Assembly (NCBI RefSeq): GCF_037975245.1
Contig: NC_092577.1
Span: 36,326,898-36,390,897, forward strand
DNA: 64,000 nucleotides
DNA from: Apostichopus japonicus
Taxonomy: Eukaryota; Echinodermata; Holothuroidea; Aspidochirotida; Stichopodidae
Direction: 5' to 3'
The notes beneath the pieces are model-generated. The model was not told where the DNA came from. It searched no databases and worked only from the letters and a program-made list of their open reading frames with translations. A program made the position numbers and the translations under genes. Positions 27,091-38,760 of the stretch are shown in pieces; the first letter of the stretch is position 1; every line of letters begins with the position of its first letter.

Positions 27091-29850
27091 CTATTTACTG
27101 GTCATATGGTACTCCTTTCTTAAACATTTTAATGCATCTCGTTGTGAAACTGTACACAATTCGTTTGGGAATTCTGCTGGCTTTGCATTGTACAACTTCG
27201 CAAAATCTTTATTGAAAGTTTGCAATACCCACTTCCAGTAAACTATTGGAGTATCCCCTGAAATTGGAGTAATATCCCAAGATGGATAATCCTTGGCATA
27301 CTCCTTGTAAAGCTTATACACCTTTGGTGGCCCTTCGCAGTGTAGATATCTAGTGTCGGAAGCTACTAACATTGTGCATGAAGCGGATATCAGTTTGTTT
27401 GACTTTTCGTAATGATATCCTGCCACACCCTGTGAGTAATGAAAGGTAGCTTTGTGTTTATGTTCACCTCTGATTTGCAAATGGCAGGGCACCTTACAGA
27501 AAGGACAAACTTCCTTACACGTTCCTAAATGGTCTATGATATCACGTGCCACATCCCGCATGTTTGAATAAAGCTTAGATGCTACTGATGGATCACTTAG
27601 TTTTTCTAAGTTCCATCCTTTAGTAATATCTCTTTTCAATTGCGAACTGAACATTCTGTACAACATGTTGGTAAATTCTTCAATGTCGCTTAGATTGAAA
27701 TCCTCAACGGAAAACTGTATATCCATTCCATACTCTGTCATGTACTCGCTTTGCAGAAATGTATTTGCCCATTCCCGAAATGTTGTTGTTTGTTTACCTT
27801 CACGTTCCGTCAATTCATGTTTAGTCTTATGTAATGCAGATTGAACATCACTAAGTATTTCACTGATTTTTGTATATATTACGTCTGTAACCCAATATTG
27901 AGACCGTGTTGTTATTTCAGTTAGAACCTTTTGGCTCAACCAATCGCTAACGAATGTATTATTGTCCTGTATAAAATCATAATACAACTTTGGATCTTTC
28001 TCAAGACAGAGCTCTTCTAAAATTCTGCCAATCATCCTTTCCTTATCATTATAACAATCTTCGTTCCGAATGTGTAGCAAGAGTTTTACATCGAAGGCAT
28101 TTAAGGTGTACTTTTGCAAGACAGTCACACACTCAGAATATGATCGCTTTACAGCCGCTCCACTCTTAATGGTTTCATCAACATAGCCTTTAAATTCGTC
28201 CTTTAAACAATCCTTCTCATTTTCAAACATTCTATGTAATGAATTGTGACTTTCATACTTTCGTTGACAATCTTTGCAAACTGTACAAACCTCGTTCTGA
28301 ACTGCATGAAGGGTACTAACAAAAGTTTTATTATTGACTTTGCTATCCTGTAATACATTGTACACTGCTAGTAAAATAGTATCTACGCGACTTTCTTGAA
28401 ACGGTATATCTTTCGCGTGTTTTCTAAGATCACTTTTATGATGATTTACAATTCCTAAAACTAAATTATGAACTTCGTCCAGTCCGTCCTTAGATCCCAA
28501 AATGTGTCTTTCAAGCCAATTAGCAGAGTCTTTCCCCTTCTTGAGAACGTACCACTCATTCTTTTTGTCACTTTGCATCTCGTCATTGTAAGCTTTGCTA
28601 AATTCTGTACCAACCATTAGTTTTCTAAGACTGTTATCACACGCCTGCTCGATATATCTCTCAGCTATTCTAAATTTGTTGAAGTTTATTTCAAGCTGTT
28701 TAATTTTTTTATCCCATAGTTCGTCAAATTGTCTATCCAATTCCTCATGGTTTTCCTTCCAATAGTGAGTGTCTTCTGTGTGATTTAATTGATTTGCGGT
28801 TGATTTAGCCTCATATTTCAGTTCTTCTTTTGCCTCTCTGATGAAATTTGGCAATCCTTCTATATCGGCCTTATTTTGTAATTGTATCTCTGTGTTTTCT
28901 CTGATGACTTTTTTAATATCTCTGCCAATTCCGATTGTTTCATTTTTGATACTCTCATGACGTCTTTTCACCTCTTCTTCGTCTGCATGCTCCTCTACGT
29001 ATTCATCTATTTTCTTATTTATATCTTCGCATTGATGAGTTATTTCAATCTCTAGCCTTCTGTAAAAGCCTGTTTTCGTAGCATTCGTGATATTTCTACC
29101 ATTGCTAAGTTCCCATTCAAATACCTCAGTTCTCATTTTTTCAATAAGTTTACTATGCTCTAGTCGGAATCTTTGGTTACTGAGGGCATCAAAACTATTT
29201 TGGAAATTGAAGACGAAATCTTCTGATTTCAATGCATTCCATACCTCTTTTAACCTTTTGACAAACTTTGCCATTGTAAACTGAGGCAGGATTACCGGTT
29301 GATTTACTTTGGGTTTAAAAATGGCTTCCTTTAAAGCGTGAATTTTATCACTGTATCCAGAATTCGGAGGCGACATTAAACCCATCCATAAGCATGGGAA
29401 AAATTGCAAGTCATCCTCTTCAGCTAAAGGAAATACATCTGAAAAATCTTGAATGTTATCTACTTTTTCCTCAGCAGCAGCAATACGAGTGACGCTGTTG
29501 AGAGCATCCTTTATTTTAGTCATATTAGTTTTATTGTTAGCGGCAACTGCTATGTCGCTCACTCTCTGATGAATAATTCTGCAATTTGAAACCAACTTGA
29601 CTTTCTGCATTCTTATCAACGCATGGACAACTATTTGCAATATGCCAATCATATCTGGGCCCATCGTTTCTTGACCGATATTCAACAGGGTAAGGTCTCC
29701 AATGCACATGGCCAGTGTAGCTATCGAATTGTCGAAAGTGTAGTCGTTAAGAACTGTTCGATCTGGAGAATGCATTCCTTCAGTATCAATAATCAGAAGA
29801 TACTCAAAACCAAGTTGTTCATGAGATGTAACACGGAAACCTGACCCCAA
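27091..29850 (-). CDS. GVIN/URGCP-type very large GTPase, C-terminal part of giant exon
   Basis: This frame carries the part of an interferon-induced very large GTPase from the G3 motif onward: IDTEGMHSPD near 29770-29795, the following block with a TLLNIGQE phrase, a long helical and charged middle, and the C-terminal module with CPFCKVPCHL, a HxxATFHYxQGVAGYHY block, and YWKWVLQTFNKDFAKLY before the TAG at 27091-27093. About 900 residues. Vertebrate GVIN proteins are about 2400 residues, so this is a shorter invertebrate form. The frame overlaps the upstream frame (29819-31731) and needs a frame change near 29820-29850, where switch-region residues are missing. The ATG at 29848-29850 is probably not a true start. 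GVIN-type proteins are cytosolic GTPases, interferon-linked in vertebrates; the function here is inferred. Confidence 0.85.
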   Translation of the reverse strand: MGSGFRVTSHEQLGFEYLLIIDTEGMHSPDRTVLNDYTFDNSIATLAMCIGDLTLLNIGQETMGPDMIGILQIVVHALIRMQKVKLVSNCRIIHQRVSDIAVAANNKTNMTKIKDALNSVTRIAAAEEKVDNIQDFSDVFPLAEEDDLQFFPCLWMGLMSPPNSGYSDKIHALKEAIFKPKVNQPVILPQFTMAKFVKRLKEVWNALKSEDFVFNFQNSFDALSNQRFRLEHSKLIEKMRTEVFEWELSNGRNITNATKTGFYRRLEIEITHQCEDINKKIDEYVEEHADEEEVKRRHESIKNETIGIGRDIKKVIRENTEIQLQNKADIEGLPNFIREAKEELKYEAKSTANQLNHTEDTHYWKENHEELDRQFDELWDKKIKQLEINFNKFRIAERYIEQACDNSLRKLMVGTEFSKAYNDEMQSDKKNEWYVLKKGKDSANWLERHILGSKDGLDEVHNLVLGIVNHHKSDLRKHAKDIPFQESRVDTILLAVYNVLQDSKVNNKTFVSTLHAVQNEVCTVCKDCQRKYESHNSLHRMFENEKDCLKDEFKGYVDETIKSGAAVKRSYSECVTVLQKYTLNAFDVKLLLHIRNEDCYNDKERMIGRILEELCLEKDPKLYYDFIQDNNTFVSDWLSQKVLTEITTRSQYWVTDVIYTKISEILSDVQSALHKTKHELTEREGKQTTTFREWANTFLQSEYMTEYGMDIQFSVEDFNLSDIEEFTNMLYRMFSSQLKRDITKGWNLEKLSDPSVASKLYSNMRDVARDIIDHLGTCKEVCPFCKVPCHLQIRGEHKHKATFHYSQGVAGYHYEKSNKLISASCTMLVASDTRYLHCEGPPKVYKLYKEYAKDYPSWDITPISGDTPIVYWKWVLQTFNKDFAKLYNAKPAEFPNELCTVSQRDALKCLRKEYHMTSK

Positions 29851-31731
29851 ACATACTATTTAAGAACGTTGACTTTCCACTACTCTGGATACCAATTATA
29901 GACAAAACAAATATTCGTGGGTTATTAAGCGTTTTTTCTAGCTTCTCTAAGACGCCTGATATCCATGTAATGGGAATGTAAGCATTTTCCCCATCTAAAA
30001 GTTCCAATGGATATCCTGCAAGAAGTAATTTCGATGCCAGGTTAACCAGCAATTCATTTCGATTGTGAGCATTTGTTTCTTCAATGCTTGCTTCATACCA
30101 TTGGCCTAATTCACGAATAAAGTGTTCGCTACTAATGTTTTTCGAATTAACTTGTTCGCTTTCTTTTAGGAGCTGCTTTTGCAATTCTTTTATTTCATTT
30201 TGCAGTTTACTGCGTTCACTGGGCGAAGCTTGCTTCATGGTAGACTTTAGTTTTTGCAGTGAATTATTCAACACGTCGATTCTCTCAACCAATGGAGCAA
30301 TTTCACTGACGGTCATCATTTCGATACGTGTTTGAAAAAAGGACATGAAATAATGCAAAAGATCAGTTTCGTCAAGCATAACTGTTTGCAAGTTTTCAAT
30401 AAAAACTTCCATTTTGGCAGATAAACCTTTTTCTCTTTGCATGTTCCTCATATCACGTTTTGTTTTTTCCTTTGCTTCAAACTGATCACAAACAGTTTGT
30501 TCCCAAACACACAAAGGTTTCTTATCAACTGCGACCCATTTACCCCATTCGACTTGCAATTGTAAATATGATTTTTTCACTTCCTCTATGGATTCAGTGT
30601 TCGGAAAGGAGGATTGCATTAGTTGTTTTGCTTTGTTATAGGAATCATTTTCCTGATCCACGGTTACTTCATTAAAGCAAAAGATTCGCCAGTCTTCAAT
30701 TGAATTGTAATCATCACGTTTTGTGGAATTGCAGTATTGCATAATCTTCTCACAAATGATTTTTGCAAGGTCTGTTGCATTACGTTCTAAGGCGAAATCA
30801 ACACTATCATCGTTTTCATCGATTTTGAGTGTCTTACGCTCCCAATTGAGCTGTTGCTTACGTTTCTGCCTGTCCTTTTTTTGTTTTTGTACAACCAAAT
30901 ATATCACGAAAACATTTTTGAATCTTTTCTTTATATCATCAATTGCTGTTTTGTAGCATTTTGATTTGTCTTTATCTACAAATAGGAATACAGCTTGAGC
31001 TACTTTGCACACAAATTCACTTTCGGTAGTAAATTCTTTGGAATCACCTCTCAGATTCAACAATAACGTAACTTCTTTCAACAACTCCTCGCTTCTGCCG
31101 TACGTTGGCAGATACCATTGGGCTTCTACTGATCCACAACAATGGTAAACGTACTCTCTTTCATCTTCATAAGATAAAAAATATCGAAATGTTTCATAAC
31201 CTTGAGCTCTACCAATGACATTATTTAATACAGATGATTTGGAGATTGGAATGTCACCAAATCTAATGAATGCAGTGGTAAATACAGGCTCACTTACCAT
31301 ACGTTTCTCTGGTACAAGCGATATTTCATTTTCTTTCCATTTTTTTACCACACGACGCATTGCCCAAATAAGAAGCTCTGGTTTCGCGTCATCTCTTACC
31401 CCAGGTAATAAGACTGGCACGGCAAGTTGACAAGATGCAAATTTCTCCAGCAAATGTTGTCTTAAATGATCATCGGAACAATGAAGAATTGCATATATGA
31501 AATCTCTTGCACTGCCTTCTATGTTAAGATTCTCTTTCCATGTAATCCTACTGTCTAGTGAGGTTAGCTTACTGATAAACAGAAAAGGTAAATCTTTTTT
31601 TTTAATTGGTGTATCGTCGCTTGGGAACAGCCGTACCTCTGTGGCCGCTTTCAGGGTGAGCTTCCGTGGGAAATAGTTCTTTAGACCAACCTCTTCCAAG
31701 TATTCCAGAAAATCTCCTTCAGTTTCTTCAT
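29819..31731 (-). CDS. GVIN/URGCP-type very large GTPase, N-terminal part of giant exon up to the P-loop
   Basis: The exon begins after the acceptor TTCGATAG at 31732 and reads on in phase from the 33136-33187 exon. It shows the GVIN/URGCP N-terminal region: an FLEYLEEVGLKNYFP segment, a DLPFLFISKLTSLD segment, the LLPGVRDDAKPELLIWAMRRV block, a GRAQGYETFRYFLSYED block, a coiled-coil-like Glu/Lys region, and the P-loop GIQSSGKST (29867-29893). Ten residues after the P-loop the frame ends at a TGA (29819-29821), while the G3-containing frame continues in another register. Expected residues between the P-loop and DTEG are absent. This suggests a small out-of-frame deletion (pseudogene) or an assembly error. 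The additional residues open upstream of 31731 are intron. Confidence 0.85.
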
Positions 31732-33135
31732 CTATCGAATATAAGAGTATACTTAAGTTGATGTCAAAGCCAATCTGAACTCGTATAAATCTGAAACAAT
31801 ACATGTACAATTCACAATTGTAGTGTGTGTCTCTATCTAGAAATATACCAATATTTTAATACCTTGTATATAAACGAACTAATAACGATATTGCTAGTCA
31901 AGAATAACGTTCCGACTCAGTATTGCTACATTTATTATCGGAATAATTATTTCAGCAGCGAGAAACGAGTGGACGTCAACCAACCTTACTTCCAGTAAGT
32001 ACATGCACCCGCAATAATGGTATTTCGGAGCGTGAGAGTTAAGCAAAGGCAACATGGCTTACCCTCACAGCAACCATTATTAATGTCGGTATCTGATACG
32101 TTCATTCTAACACTTACAACTTACCAAACACTTGACAATGGCTAACTGGATATTATTTTTCTCTCATGCTGATTGTTTGTGATTTACTATGTCGAACAGT
32201 TTGTAAAACGATACAAATATTGGAGAAGGACCCAGAACGTTTTTCAAAATACGGGATGTGCATAATACATTGATCAAAGAACATTCTTTACAGTTTACAC
32301 GGTCTTTGTGGCAAGACTAAACTCTACTTAATAGCATCTCAGTGACAAACGGCATTGGAAATGTTTTACGCACACATGAAACGTAGTTTGCGGAAAACTA
32401 TGCACTGAAGCAAAGAAATATCGATATGATCCCGATAATGTAATACACACATATATATAGACTATTTTCCACAAGTTTCTTTAACGAACATGCGAAAAAT
32501 AAGGCTACAAGCAACTTCTCTAGATGAGTACAGGGAGACATGACAGAAATCAACAACAAACCTTATTATCTTATTACCGACAAGGGATGACAGGCAAAGA
32601 GAGCAGTAGAAACAGAGCATAATATACGGAATGGACGAATCCGAGACTGACCGTGTATAGAAATACCATATATGGAACAACTACAGTGTTGATGGAGCGA
32701 TATATCAGGTTTATTCTGCGACAAAATCATTTACAGATAAAGCTGAACTGTAAGATTGCCTTGCGACGGCCTTATAACTTGGAGTAGAATGCGTGCCTAA
32801 AAACGTCTCCAATTACACTGAGTTAACAAGTGTAATTCAATTGAAAACTTGTTTATGTTCTCAAAGAGATTCTTTCTAAGTCAGTCAAAGCTCTAAGTAT
32901 ATTTTTGTTCTTTTTGAACTCTTCACTACATTAGTGTGTTTGCTTACATTTTGCCTGACCTTCTTTGTGTGGATTGCTGATAGCTTCTCCAAAGATCTTG
33001 TACTGGTATGTGTGTGTGAGAGAGAGAGAGGCGGAGAGAGATTAGTTAGGGGGTGGGTATGGTTTAATATTCTTCCCACATGTACGTGGGAAATATTACA
33101 AGTAGCTGTAGCCTAAATGTCGTGCATAGCCTTAC
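31732..33135 (-). other. Intron of the GVIN-type GTPase gene
   Basis: Flanked by the donor at 33135 and the acceptor at 31732 (minus strand). It contains no recognisable transposon end; a GA-rich patch lies at 33018-33044. Confidence 0.65.
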
Positions 33136-33187
33136 CGGGAGATTCTTGTTCCGACTCACTGGTGCTGCTCTGTATATTGCCCGCCAT
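33136..33187 (-). CDS. First coding exon of the GVIN-type GTPase gene
   Basis: A consensus acceptor (ATTTCAG) directly precedes the ATG. The exon encodes 17 residues plus one base, a Ser/Glu/Gln-rich acidic peptide (SSTSESEQESP), and ends at a consensus donor (CCCG/gtaagg). Its phase 1 end joins perfectly to the giant exon at 31731 (giving a GAT codon), so the start is well supported. A 5'-UTR intron must lie upstream because the acceptor abuts the ATG. The intervening intron is about 1.4 kb. Confidence 0.75.
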
Positions 33188-33189
33188 CT

Positions 33190-34779
33190 GAAATGAATGG
33201 TTAAAGAGGAAAAAAACGTGTTCAAATGTTATTTACACCATGACGTTTCAATTACTCCCGAGACCATATCATTGACTCCTAACCTTCACATAATAGTTAA
33301 AAGAGTTTGACATTATTGTCATCAATTGCATTTTAGCCAAAAGTACCAAGACGGATGTATGACGAAACCTGTTTGTCGTGCAAAGGTGTCTATATAGATA
33401 CCAAATTTTAAGTTAGTTTAACATAACATTAAAGTAATTTATTGGTCGTCAAGTTTATCTACATATTATTTCTCAATACAAAACTGGGATTGAGCAACTG
33501 AGGCACCTCCATTTAGAAATAGGTCAACTACAAATCTATGTAGTAGTTAATCTTAACAAGAGAGACATTTCTGGTAAGTGTGGTATTCAATGAAACTGCA
33601 ACTGAACGTGTAAAATTCATTAGATCAGTCAGCGAAACAGATTTGATTAAGTTTAGAGCTGATATTAGATGGCATATCACAATTAAGAAGATATTGAGAT
33701 AAGCTCGAAACATTTAGCTTAACACAGTTGATCCACAAAAGACAGCAACACAAGAAAAACATTTTTGGTAAGAGTGGTTTTCAATGAACTGAAAGCAATT
33801 CTCAATTTAGGATATTAAAATATATTCCTGCAAGTACAAGCTGGTGCTATCATCAATTTAACTTAATGGATCATTCTAGACAGCAAATGTAAAATGGGAT
33901 ATTTTGTATATATTTTTTTTTATTGCTCTTGAAAATCATACAATACACAATATAGGATGAATTAATAACATCAACTTCATCCCTGTTCTCTATCTCCATT
34001 ACGGTTTCTTTTCGCTGTTCTCCTTTAATAATCAACAAAGCAGGATGCCGCAAAGTAATTCTTCTGTTTTTAACTCCCATATTAATTATATTAATCATCG
34101 CATTTGAGCTAACAATAACAATCTTTTCGCTTGTTTGAATAAAATTATAAATTGTTCGAAGGAAGTCATTTGAATCAACAGGGATACTTGGGGTTTAGAC
34201 TTGGTGTGGGGTTCATTTTATGTGTTGACTTTAATGGTTTCAAAATATACGCCAAGAGTATGACAGTATTAGAGAAAAAAAAACTGTTTTGTTTTTTCCT
34301 TTCTTCCATTGAAGTAAAACGGACCCATCATTGCTTGTTATCCTGTTTAATGAGTCGGTCTTAACGGTGGTTTTGCTCTTCAGTATTTTTGGAAGCTTTG
34401 TTGTAGAAATGTTGCTGTAACTAAGACTTTAACATTAGTTTTGTGGCAATGCGTTGTACTTATTAGATGCTAAATATGCTTAAAATTGTCACATTTGTCT
34501 GGAATATTGGAAGGCATCAGTTTTTTTATTTCCATTTAAAATCTCTTCAACCTACTGGTGTTTGTAATACATGTTTTTACTCTCATAAAGTATATTGGTG
34601 TTGTTGGAAGTAGACAAACTGTGTGTGGTGAAGCGTTAAATATTGCAAAGTAATGTTACTGTTTTCTATTGACTATATGTTTTCTACTTTTACTAGAAAA
34701 ACAGACTGAGCTTTGTGGAGTATGGTTAGTGTCATAATGTGTGTGTTGCTTCTATGGTGTTTTAACCAAAGTTAACCTT
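33190..34779. other. Gene-free stretch upstream of the GTPase gene
   Basis: It should contain the promoter and 5'-UTR exon(s) of the minus-strand GTPase gene, but I cannot identify them. No transposon termini are seen. Confidence 0.4.
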
Positions 34780-36000
34780 TAACATATAGTTACTTTCGTA
34801 AACACAATTCCACCAAGAAAGTAAAAAGATTAGTTTACATTTCTAGTACAATGGCTTCAATGACTTCTATTTATCAGATGTTTATTGTTGCTTTGCAACG
34901 TCCACTTCTTGAATACATTTTGTATTCTTGATGAGTAACATCATGCATAGACCTAGCAGTTAGACGTTACGTAAGTGTTAATATCGACGTCACAGTGTCC
35001 TGACATTGGCTTGTCAACTAGTGTGTATAACTGTCATTCGTTGTTTCGATTCCTTGAATCGCTGCTCTTAGGGTACTATTACTAACATTATGCATATTTG
35101 GCCTTGATGTCAGCTTAACGCAATATTATTAATAACATTAATGCCAGCGTTGCTAAGGTTGGCGTTAGGTTAGCGTTGTTGATCGCACCCTTGTCAGTAT
35201 TTTTCGGGCTGAAAGATTGCTTTCTCAGAAATTTTGGCATCATCTTGCCCAAGGGTTGTTTACACAGAAGGGCTTCTTACCATACCATATTTGATCTGAT
35301 TCGTTAGCTTCGAACTAGCTTAGGCAGATAGGTAGGATTGGAATCAAGCTTGCCGAGATACATTGTTTTCAACTTATTTTCATTCACCGGTGAGATTACC
35401 GTGCAATTATCCTTAGGTTTGTGAAAGATCAGCTGAGGAGCACATGTCAATCAGATTCGAGAAGTTTGAACAAGTATAAATGAGCAAGGAATAAGAATTG
35501 TTAGACATTGATTCGAGCTGTCGTTTAGCTGTTTAACATCATGAATATTTGTGAATGCTGATCGATGTGAAGAAGTAAATGTCAAACCTACCTGCAATGC
35601 TATTATCGATGAGCGAGATTTTCCATTGCAGATACAGCCAGGATGTGAAAGCTGGAACAATGGTGTTGTCTGATTCAGACCATCTAATGGCAAATTCTTC
35701 GGCAAGTGGATTCTTATATGAGGATGCTTATATGTGGTATTTTACTTAGTTGCAGTGAGTTCCAATCAAATAGTCAGTTTCCTTCGTCCACGAAACTTAA
35801 ACTGCATGAATATTCAGATGATATTAGCTATGGGAATAATATGTTTACTCAAACTAATATATACATAACCTTATAAGGATACCATTGCTGCTGCTGGGTC
35901 CTACAAATGCTATCAGCAATTCATATCCGTTGTTAATAGCCAGCAATAAAGTTCAGATAAACTAATATGTGCATAAAACCATATTGAACAGTTGTTTTAT
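34780..36000. repeat. Degenerate repeat array, copy A
   Basis: Matches copy B (44361-45745) over two blocks: about 34850-35150, and about 35441-36000, which carries the phrases ATTCGAGAAGTTTGAACAAG, TTATCGATGAGCGAG and AACTGCATGAATATTCA. The middle differs by insertions. One open frame in copy B has counterparts in A and C, but all copies carry stops, so I see no present coding function. Confidence 0.7.
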
Positions 36001-36140
36001 TTTCGGTTTGGTGCCCGGAGATGACGTATTTGTAACAGCCAATCAGTGGGAACCAGGCTGATCGTCTGTCAGTGACAGTTTTATGTTTTTCGTTGGACTT
36101 TGGATTGCTGGGCATGTCGGTAGGCTACTTTTACACTTCT

Positions 36141-36212
36141 TTATTAAACTACTTATTAATTTGTAAATTATGAAATTTATTAAACTACTTATTAATTTGT
36201 AAATAATGAAAT
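36141..36212. repeat. 36-bp direct duplication
   Basis: Two adjacent units beginning TTATTAAACTACTTATTAAT at 36141 and 36177, differing at one position near the end. Confidence 0.9.
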
Positions 36213-36640
36213 TGAGAATAGAACAGCTAATGATGTCAAATCATTGTGTAATGGAATATGGAGCTAATTAATACCTTATTTTTGTATTTTGGTCCATGGT
36301 TGGGCCGAGGTTTGGTGCCTGGAATCTTTATTAGGCAGGGAAGTCAAAAGTTTGTGGATCGCTGTTATAATGCATTCGTATCGATACAAAGTTATACTGC
36401 AAAGGGTTTCTTTTATGCAGTTCTTTAATGCTGTTTATTACGTTCCGAATATTATTAATACTAATATGCTCATAAACACAAAATGCACCTAATAGTTAAT
36501 CAACGGTCCACGACGTTTATCACTGGATAATGCGAGAACAGTGGTATAACTCAGCCGTAGGGCGAGTGCATCCGGCGATAGGGTTATATCGCTGTGAGTG
36601 CATTACGTAACGGTTATTGGCCTTAACTACTGATGCATAC

Positions 36641-37626
36641 TGTTACGCCCTGGGTTGTTCGGGATGCGTGTACCCCGTATTTCGAACACGCCCAGGGCTA
36701 CTAAGAATATGTTTTCCCGTTTTGTTTGAATAAATTACCCTGCGATTTGTTGTCCATTCATTCACCATTCCATTTACTTTTGTTTTATTATGCAGGTCTC
36801 GTTCGCTCTCCCCGTCGTCTGCCATCACCAGCATTCCAGGCATTCGCTCTTTTATTACACGAGTTGTTCTTTTTAGCGTGTATCTATTTTACTATCACTT
36901 GCTCTCTTAACCTTGTTTAATTAAGACGTTGTTTTTCTTATGTATTTTGTATTGTGGAAACTTAATTTATTTCGTTGAAGTTCGGGCAGAGAACTGGAGA
37001 CCAGCGGTGAGCAGCACGGCAATTACAGTATAGTATTATTTTAAAGGCAAAGTTCATTTATTTTAGAGAGCGGGTCCGGGAGTGAAGGCTGACTACGGGC
37101 GCCATTCCTTTTGTATAGTATAACTAAAAAGTTCCCGTCCTGGTTGGCTTCTTTGCATGTTATAGACTCCGGAGGTAGGGTTAAATTAGGGCTCTCCCCG
37201 GAGGTATTGCAGAGGTTAATCGGGGCGGGACCACATTAGGCAGTATTAGTTCCGTCTGCCGTTGGCGCCCCGTGTCGGGTATTCACTCTCGTGATTCAGT
37301 TAAGAGCCGTGCTGCCAACGCCCTGGTATGTAAGTGTATTTGTTATTGATTTAAACTTAATCTCTGCCCGTTGTTTGCTTTTATATTTGTATACGGCAGA
37401 AAGTCACTGCCTTATTTTTTTTAAGTGTGTGTTTAAAGTTAAGCTATTAAATTGTTGATTTGAGACCCAGTTCTCTTTAACTATATTCTTCTCTCTTTTT
37501 TGTGTTCTGGTTCAAGCCCTGCTAGCATAAGTCTTCGCCTCCCCCCTTCCCCTGCCCTGACATCAGGTGGCCTCCAGCTGCCTGATTTCCCACGCTACCG
37601 CTCGGCCGGGGTACAGGGGTGTTACA
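36641..37626 (+). repeat. 5' LTR (986 bp)
   Basis: Starts TGTTACGCCCTGGG and ends GGGGTGTTACA. It contains an AATAAA at 36729-36734 and short dispersed motifs. It is the copy that would drive transcription of the element. Confidence 0.97.
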
Positions 37627-37631
37627 GAAAT

Positions 37632-37648
37632 TGGTGTCAGAAGTGGGA
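37632..37648 (+). promoter_or_regulatory. Primer-binding site
   Basis: TGGTGTCAGAAGTGGGA lies 5 nt after the 5' LTR. The TGG start complements a tRNA CCA end, as expected for reverse-transcription priming. I cannot name the tRNA with confidence. Confidence 0.75.
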
Positions 37649-37797
37649 TTATTTTTGTCACCCCACCTCCCTATTTCAAGTTTGCTGGCAGGGCTTTGAA
37701 GCCCCATGGTATTTGTGAGCTATTTTTATTTTGACAATTTAATATCATACCAAGTTTCTTTACCTTTAAGTAAGCCTGGTTTCTGGAAGGAGGCGAG

Positions 37798-38760
37798 ATG
37801 GCTGCACGACGAGAGAGCGAGGGGGACTCTGTGGAGAGGCTTATTGCCGAGATAGAGGCACTGGAGAGAGAAGCTGAGGTTTGTCAATTTAATCTTACCA
37901 GGGATAGGGATTGGTTATATAATAGGGGTACTTCGCCAGGCAGAGGGGTTTGTAATTCAACTGCCTTAGGTGACTCGTTCCGTAAACCTATTATTATGCC
38001 AGATAGTTATGATGGGAAAAGAAAGTGGGATCATTACCTGACCCATTTTACAGTCTGTGCGGAGATTAATGGGTGGACGGAATTAGAAAAATCAAAATTC
38101 CTTGTAGCTAAGTTAACTGGGCACGCCCAGGAGGTATATATGGGACTATCATCTACAGACCGTGGTAGTTATGAGACCACTGTAAACGCACTTTCTAGAT
38201 TTTTTGCTCCAGCGGCCCTGACTAGCGCTAGAAGGGCAAAATTAAGATCTAGAGTACGGGCAGAGGGTGAGACCTTACCTGGGCTGTGCTCTTCAATCCG
38301 TCGGGAAGTGATAGAGGCTTATCCCGGCCTTGATATGAGAGCACATGACGAGTTAGCTCTAGAGTCTTTTTTGGGTGCTTTACGTGACAGGGATGCTAGG
38401 ATTGTTGTTCGAAGGGGTAGACCCAAGACAATAGAAGATGCTCTGCATCTTGCCCTTGAAGTGGAGGCTATTGACCAGGCGGAGGGGGTGATGAAACCCC
38501 GGCGTTCTGCCTATACTGTTTCGGCATCGTCGGATACGGTTGGCGGAATTACTGAAAGATTGGATAGGCTGGAAGTACAATTGGGAAAAGTTTTGGAGGA
38601 CAATGCTAGGTTAAGTCAATTTGTTCAGCAAGGTCCGCCAGCGCCACCCCCTTTGACTGGGTCTGGGCCTGGTCCCATGCAGTGTTGGAGGTGTGGGCAG
38701 TTAGGTCACATTAGCCGGTACTGTCCCTCTAAGCCAAGTAGACAGGGATCGGGAAACTAG
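37798..38760 (+). CDS. Gag-like protein of the Ty3/gypsy element
   Basis: 320 residues. An N-terminal Arg/Glu-rich helix is followed by a retrotransposon-gag region (SYDGKRKWDHYLTHF, then a LVAKLTGHAQEVYMGL segment), a short coiled-coil-like stretch near residues 255-285, a Pro-rich linker, and one CCHC zinc knuckle CX2CX4HX4C (Cys296, Cys299, His304, Cys309). It packages element RNA into particles. It ends at TAG (38758-38760), immediately after a slippery heptamer, so most ribosomes would release Gag here and a fraction would shift into pol. The ATG follows the PBS/leader by about 150 bp. Confidence 0.92.
   Translation: MAARRESEGDSVERLIAEIEALEREAEVCQFNLTRDRDWLYNRGTSPGRGVCNSTALGDSFRKPIIMPDSYDGKRKWDHYLTHFTVCAEINGWTELEKSKFLVAKLTGHAQEVYMGLSSTDRGSYETTVNALSRFFAPAALTSARRAKLRSRVRAEGETLPGLCSSIRREVIEAYPGLDMRAHDELALESFLGALRDRDARIVVRRGRPKTIEDALHLALEVEAIDQAEGVMKPRRSAYTVSASSDTVGGITERLDRLEVQLGKVLEDNARLSQFVQQGPPAPPPLTGSGPGPMQCWRCGQLGHISRYCPSKPSRQGSGN

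Noticed and set aside
36643-36843. Identical small frames in both LTRs
   Set aside because: Repeated only because the LTRs are duplicates; no coding evidence.
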